In this document: positions 1 to 25,442 of the stretch, piece after piece
Position numbering within the stretch: the first letter of the stretch is position 1
Layout of the letters: each line of letters starts with the position of its first letter
From: Plakobranchus ocellatus
Lineage: Eukaryota > Mollusca > Gastropoda > Plakobranchidae
NCBI GenBank assembly: GCA_019648995.1
Contig: BLXT01002015.1
Location: forward strand, 1,982,219 to 2,007,660
Length of the DNA: 25,442 nucleotides
Direction of reading: 5' to 3'
Notes under the pieces: generated by a model
What the model saw: the letters and a program-made list of their open reading frames with translations, nothing else
Told to the model about the DNA's origin: nothing
Database searches by the model: none
Translations under genes and position numbers: made by a program

Positions 1-198
1 GGTCTTCTGAACACAAATGCATCATTTAGGATTTCTGTCTTAGTTTATTAATTAAACGTTCATCTATTTTGTGGGATTGCTACTTTTTGTGCTGTTCATT
101 GGCTTAATTTTGATATTGCATATATATTTAATAAATTGTGCAAATTAATATCAGTAATATGGTGCCTATCAAAATGTTGGGCATTCTCTTGCCTATTT

Positions 199-326
199 AT
201 TAGGTCATGTGAGTGGGTTCGAGCCCCGCTACCAGCTCCCTGGCCTGACAGAGGGCCTGAAAGCCTGAGAACACCTTGTTGTGGACTGGCTATATACAAA
301 AATCCTTAAACCATTAGGTCATGTGA
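199..326 (+). mobile_element. 5'-truncated tRNA-derived SINE with 14-bp target-site duplication
   Basis: The 14-mer ATTAGGTCATGTGA occurs at 199-212 and exactly again at 313-326. It flanks 100 bp that begin with a perfect tRNA T-arm: GTGGG, the loop TTCGAGC, then CCCGC, including the pol III B box GGTTCGAGCCC. The tRNA 5' half with its A box is absent, as expected for a 5'-truncated retroposed copy. The tail ends TATATACAAAAATCC. Confidence 0.72.
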
Positions 327-1170
327 AAGGGTTTTGACCAAATCATGATTGTTGTATCTGATGCTGAAAGCAGCACTAAAAATTACCACAAATTCATTTT
401 GGAATGGTATCCAATGATTCTCACATATTTATGTGGACATTTATAGCCAAGTTGTTGCCTTAAAAGTTAACTTTAAAATTTGACTCCGTCTCACTTGATT
501 CTTTGCAAGGGATGATTAAAATCATCAATTGGCCTTACAAACATCAAGGAAGCTGTATCTTAAAGCTTGGGTGATGTGCCTCAGGTTCACATAGATCGAT
601 GTAATCAAAAACAAACTGTATATACGCACACACACAAAGATCAGTAGTAACCACATAACAAAGTCTTTCATCTTTACCAATAGCTCTGCTATTCCTGATC
701 CTTAAACAAATGCAGATTTTCAAAACAAGTTTTAATCAATAAAAAAAAATTGGCACCATGTTTAACTTGTGTTACACGATGTTTAGCAAGAGAAGCTGAA
801 TTTTTTACATCTTAACACAAGAATTATGCGATACAAGAGAAAAGATAATTTACAACTTTAAAGAAAAAAAAATTGAAAGAAAAAACATGTTTTCTTTTTT
901 TTTTTAAACATCCAATGAGCAGCAAAGATGTTTCTCAGTCAGATATTGTGAACAATCATACAAGACTGCTTATTGCAATGTACTGCAAAAGAACTTCAAA
1001 ACAAAACACAAGCAATCAGATGTACTAATATTTCTGCAAGCTATGTTTTCATTCACTTTAGTGCACAGAGCACAATGCACAAAAAAATTACAACAAAAAA
1101 TAACAAGTTAAGTTTCACCAGTACAGATTCATTAACGTAATAAATCAACTTCTAATTCTTTCACAAAAAA

Positions 1171-1193
1171 AGAGAGAGAGAGAGAGAGAGAGA
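1171..1193. repeat. (AG)n microsatellite
   Basis: About 11 uninterrupted AG units in the presumed 3' UTR or flank. Confidence 0.95.
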
Positions 1194-2587
1194 AAAGAAA
1201 AATGAAACAATGGTAAACAAAAAAGTATACAGGGCGATGACATTATAGATAAATCAGCGCAGATCTGTTTGATCACTGGGTTTATAATCCTTCTCTGTTA
1301 TGGTAACAAAAACTTAAAGATAATCAAACACTCTGGGAGAGACATATATTGCGCATCCCATAAGCATGCTTTCTAGCTTTTTTTTCAATTTCTTTTGATT
1401 CTATTATTTAACACCGAATCAATAGCAATTAAAAAGAAACCAAACACTTAAAAAGCCTCTAAAATATCTCCAGTAATTGACATTTTTATGTCTTCATATC
1501 TGGTAGTTTTAAAGAACTTTTAAATACTCTCACTGCTCTACAATGATCTTATAAGTGTAACTCATACCAAATTAATGCAATTTTAGTGTCAATGAAATAC
1601 AGAGCCAAAAATTTAGTAGATGATATTCATGGTTTAAAAAAAATGCAATACAATTTATTTTAATAAAAATCAATTAACTGGAAATTGGTATGCTGAGGGA
1701 GAAAAAAAAACCTTTCCTTGTTCATGTTTTTGGTCGTTTTTTTTTTTTTTTCAATTATCTGGAAGAGGCCCTAATGAGTTGTGCCTTTGTGTAGGAGCAC
1801 TGATGATACTCTCTTCAAGTGCTTTAACAATCACTCCTTTTGCAGCAGTTGTGGGAAGAAAAATAAGATAATTATGCCTACTTTGAAATATTGCAATATG
1901 CCTATTAAGCAAATTTTATTATATCCAGAAGCATAATTAATAAAAAAATAAAAACAAAAACAAAAAACAAACAAAAGTTACCAAAAAAATAATTATGTGG
2001 TGAAGCTCTTGAATAAAAGCAAACCACATAAAAGCACAGTGTGCCTAAATGCAAACCTTAATTCAACACAAAGACCCTTCAAAATATCCATTACATATTT
2101 TTTAAAAAAATGAATAAATAAAAGCAAGCAGGCAAGCTCTACAGTGGCCAAATGAAGAGCAATATCTTCTGTGTTAACCCTATGGACAATACTACTTTTC
2201 AATTCGCTACGGCAGAGCTCTGGGTTTATCTTCTGAAGGGTGTACGATTAGCCAAAAGCTACTGTAATGTTAAAACAAAAGAACAAAGGTACACAAAACT
2301 GAAAAAAAAAATGACACATCCCTGTGTAGTTTGCAGAGAGTAGGCAGCCAGCGAAAGTAAAAACAGTAGAAGACACACTGATGACTACCGAAGAGACATA
2401 AAAAAAAAAATAACCAAAAAACGTAAGCAGCAACAGATGATCTTTTCCAACATTTTGAATGGAAAAAATTAAAATTATCGATTTACTCAGGAAAGACTTA
2501 GCATGAACTGATCAACTTTATCTTATCTTTACATTTAAGCCTCCCTTTCACTTTGTTTATAAGTTTTTAAATGACAATATAGTAAAA

Positions 2588-2791
2588 GTCTTGAGACCAG
2601 ACCCAATATGTGGATGTTATGTATATGATATTTTTGGAGATCCAAAAAAGTTTTTAACTTTATGCTAAATCTTGCTGCATTCAAAAGTATTTGCATCCAG
2701 TTTCAGCATTATAGAATGCCATTCAGACTAAATCACTAGTTTAAAATGTTCTACATAAAAAAAAGCCACCTATCTGGACTGGTCTCAAGAC
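2588..2791. mobile_element. Possible MITE with inverted termini
   Basis: GTCTTGAGACCAG at 2588-2600 is the exact reverse complement of CTGGTCTCAAGAC at 2779-2791. Imperfect complementarity continues inward to about 26 bp (ACCCAATATGTGG against TCCAGATAGGTGG when inverted). The element is about 204 bp, AT-rich inside, with no coding capacity. I could not see a clear target-site duplication, so the family is undetermined. Confidence 0.45.
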
Positions 2792-3557
2792 AATTTTTTC
2801 ATGCCAACATAAAACTGGATATGTTACAGCGGGAAAGGTTAGTGTTATTTCAGCCCACCTGTAAAAATTCTTGTTGCTCCATACTTGTCTATTAAAAATG
2901 ATACGTATCTTTGTATCTAGAACCTTCTATAGACCAGCTATAGATCTTCTATGTATAGAAGGGTGTTAGCTTCTACTACTGTAATTTAGGGCTCACATTA
3001 TCCAGTCAGACCCACATATATTCTTTATTCATTTTGTCTGACTGCTAGCATCCTCTTTTGACACATAGCTGAATAAATAATTTCGTACTTATGAAAAAAA
3101 AGATGGTTTGATGAAGTGCCCAGTATAAAAAAAATCCAATTGCACTTCGTACTAGGGGCTTGCTTGCTTATTATACTGACTCATTTTAGACCTTCAAAAA
3201 AAAGCTTTCAAAGTTTTCTTCAAATGGTTTTGAAAGACATAGATCTAAAAAAAAAAGGTAATGTTTGATTGCCACGTTATTAGTCACTAGAGTAATACGC
3301 AAACACAAAAAAATTATCCCTGACACCATTTGCAAGTATGTGATCTTCGAAATTCCAAATCGTACAGTAAGCCATTCCTTTCTTGCTTTGGTCGTCAACC
3401 GTTTCTCTAAACCTTGATTACAACTAAAGTGAGCTGAACATTCTTGATCATTTTTTCTCTTCACTCAGTTCACAGTGTCCTTCCTTTGCGTCATTGATTC
3501 CAATCACATGATTATTGCTTAAACTTTATCGCTGCCCCACCTACCCTCGGCCGCATG

Positions 3558-24317
<20,760 letters not shown>

Positions 24318-24353
24318 CTAGAAATGTCAGTGAAGGAGAGAATACATTGAGGG

Positions 24354-24470
<117 letters not shown>

Positions 24471-24737
24471 GTTATTATTTAATACTGCGACTTTTTTATT
24501 TGCATAAAAATATTAAAGATTTGAATAATCTACATATTATCGTGGTATAAAATTCGAATGAATAGAAAATAATGACGACCGGAACGCTCAATGATGATGA
24601 TAATGACTACATAATTGTGTCTGATAGAATCTAAGGTGGTTGATAATATGATGCCTATTAATATAAAACGATTAAGGTAAGGTTGTGATGGTGATTGTGT
24701 AAGCTGTGGCGGTGGAAGTGATGACGATGATGTAATG

Positions 24738-24755
24738 TGATGATGATGGTGATGG

Positions 24756-24803
<48 letters not shown>
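24738..24803. repeat. (GAT)n microsatellite
   Basis: About 22 GAT units, with GGT variants at the left edge. Confidence 0.97.
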
Positions 24804-24806
<3 letters not shown>

Positions 24807-24982
24807 TGATGATAACGATGACAGTAAAAAAAAAAATACATCGAAGACAAGGGTGAAGAAAAAGTTTTTCGAAAATTAATAAACTAACACGACGCCAACT
24901 AGGGATAGCCTTAATCTATTCAATCATTATTTAAAAGAGAAACATTCTTTGTTTTATGCAGGTCAACTTAGTTCACTTCGTA

Positions 24983-25047
24983 GATAGAGAGAGGGAGAGG
25001 GAGGGAGAGAGGGAGAGAGAGAGAGAGAAAGAAAGGGGAGGGGGAGA
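24983..25047. repeat. (GA)n/(GGGA)n purine tract
   Basis: A mixed GAGA and GGGA repeat, all purine on the plus strand over about 60 bp. Confidence 0.93.
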
Positions 25048-25357
25048 TAATCTATTCTCATCTCCTTTTTTTTTTTCTTTCAAGATAAAGATTACTAATA
25101 TTTCTGCCCTAGATATATAACCTGCATGACCCCAGCAGCATGACACCAAATACTTTATCTGGAGCTCAGTAAGCGAGCCATGATTTCTGCTTGGCGTACT
25201 TAAAGGGATAAAAAAAAAACCCCATAATTTCCTCTCTCCCATTTCACATCCACACACATACCCACACACCCACTGATCATCACATTAATTGGCAAACATC
25301 TGGTTGCACTTGAGAGCTCAAGAGAGCGATTCGAGGGCCGCAAGTGGACAAAAATGA

Positions 25358-25375
25358 GAATAATAATAATGATAA

Positions 25376-25442
<67 letters not shown>
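25358..25442. repeat. (TAA)n microsatellite cut by the window edge
   Basis: A TAA array with one early GAT interruption. It continues to the last base of the window, so its true length is unknown. Confidence 0.97.

Larger units (their letters stand above)
1..3557 (-). other. Probable 3' UTR and/or downstream flank of TANC
   Basis: An AT-rich stretch of 3.5 kb with no ORF that looks coding on either strand. Candidate minus-strand poly(A) signals (AATAAA, read as TTTATT on the plus strand) lie at 3024-3029, 1915-1920, 1654-1659, 196-201 and 44-49. A perfect 9-bp hairpin stem is at 2923-2931 / 2954-2962. How much is transcribed cannot be told from sequence. It also contains a GA repeat, a SINE fragment and a possible MITE, listed separately. 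Confidence 0.55.

Noticed and set aside
850-905. A-rich/T-rich inverted stretch around CATG as a terminator or hairpin
   Set aside because: Low-complexity A and T runs pair by chance and the arms are out of register; no biological claim is justified.
24530-24850. Minus-strand polyhistidine frame
   Set aside because: Translation of the GAT microsatellite.

Overview
This window is nuclear DNA from an animal. It has spliced genes with GT..AG introns of 250 bp to 2.4 kb, AT-rich introns full of simple repeats, tRNA-derived SINE fragments and small inverted-repeat transposons. The protein it encodes is an ortholog of the TANC / Rolling pebbles family, which is found across bilaterians. The RING-containing (Rols7-like) architecture, compact introns and style of mobile elements suggest an invertebrate. 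A lophotrochozoan such as a mollusc is my guess; nothing in the window proves the phylum.

One gene dominates. It lies on the minus strand and reads from right to left. I placed 22 exons by hand between 24317 and 3558, and every exon-exon junction keeps the reading frame. They encode about 1566 residues, missing only whatever lies 5' of the first exon seen. In order, the protein has a C3HC4 RING finger (exon 24138-24317), about 350 residues of Pro/Ser-rich disordered linker (23703 down to 18826), a STAND-type P-loop NTPase (18579 down to about 15832), an ankyrin-repeat array (10466 down to about 7066), three TPRs (6258 down to about 3780) and a short acidic tail. The tail ends in Glu-Thr-Ala-Leu, a class I PDZ ligand. 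This is a scaffold layout: signalling-type ATPase, two protein-interaction solenoids and a PDZ tail. Vertebrate TANC1/2 work at the postsynaptic density, and Drosophila Rols7 at myoblast fusion sites.

The best single observation is a 21-nt, frame-neutral microexon (14122-14142) in the 4.2 kb gap between the NTPase exon and the next exon. It has a UGC motif just upstream of its acceptor and a NAGNAG acceptor. These are hallmarks of the neuronal microexon programme. It would add seven residues at the end of the NTPase module.

The rest is intron and flank. Region 1-3557 is the 3' UTR and/or downstream flank, with a 5'-truncated SINE bounded by a 14-bp target-site duplication and a possible MITE. 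Intron 18925-21056 holds a TTAA-flanked MITE with 18-bp perfect termini and three internal hairpin modules, plus a tRNA-derived element. Intron 16842-17421 holds a hAT-like MITE. Two introns contain decayed tandem copies of the adjacent exon-intron boundary: clearly at 7975-8400, and possibly at 23926-24137. The right-hand 1.1 kb (24318-25442) is dense with microsatellites and has no recognisable exon.
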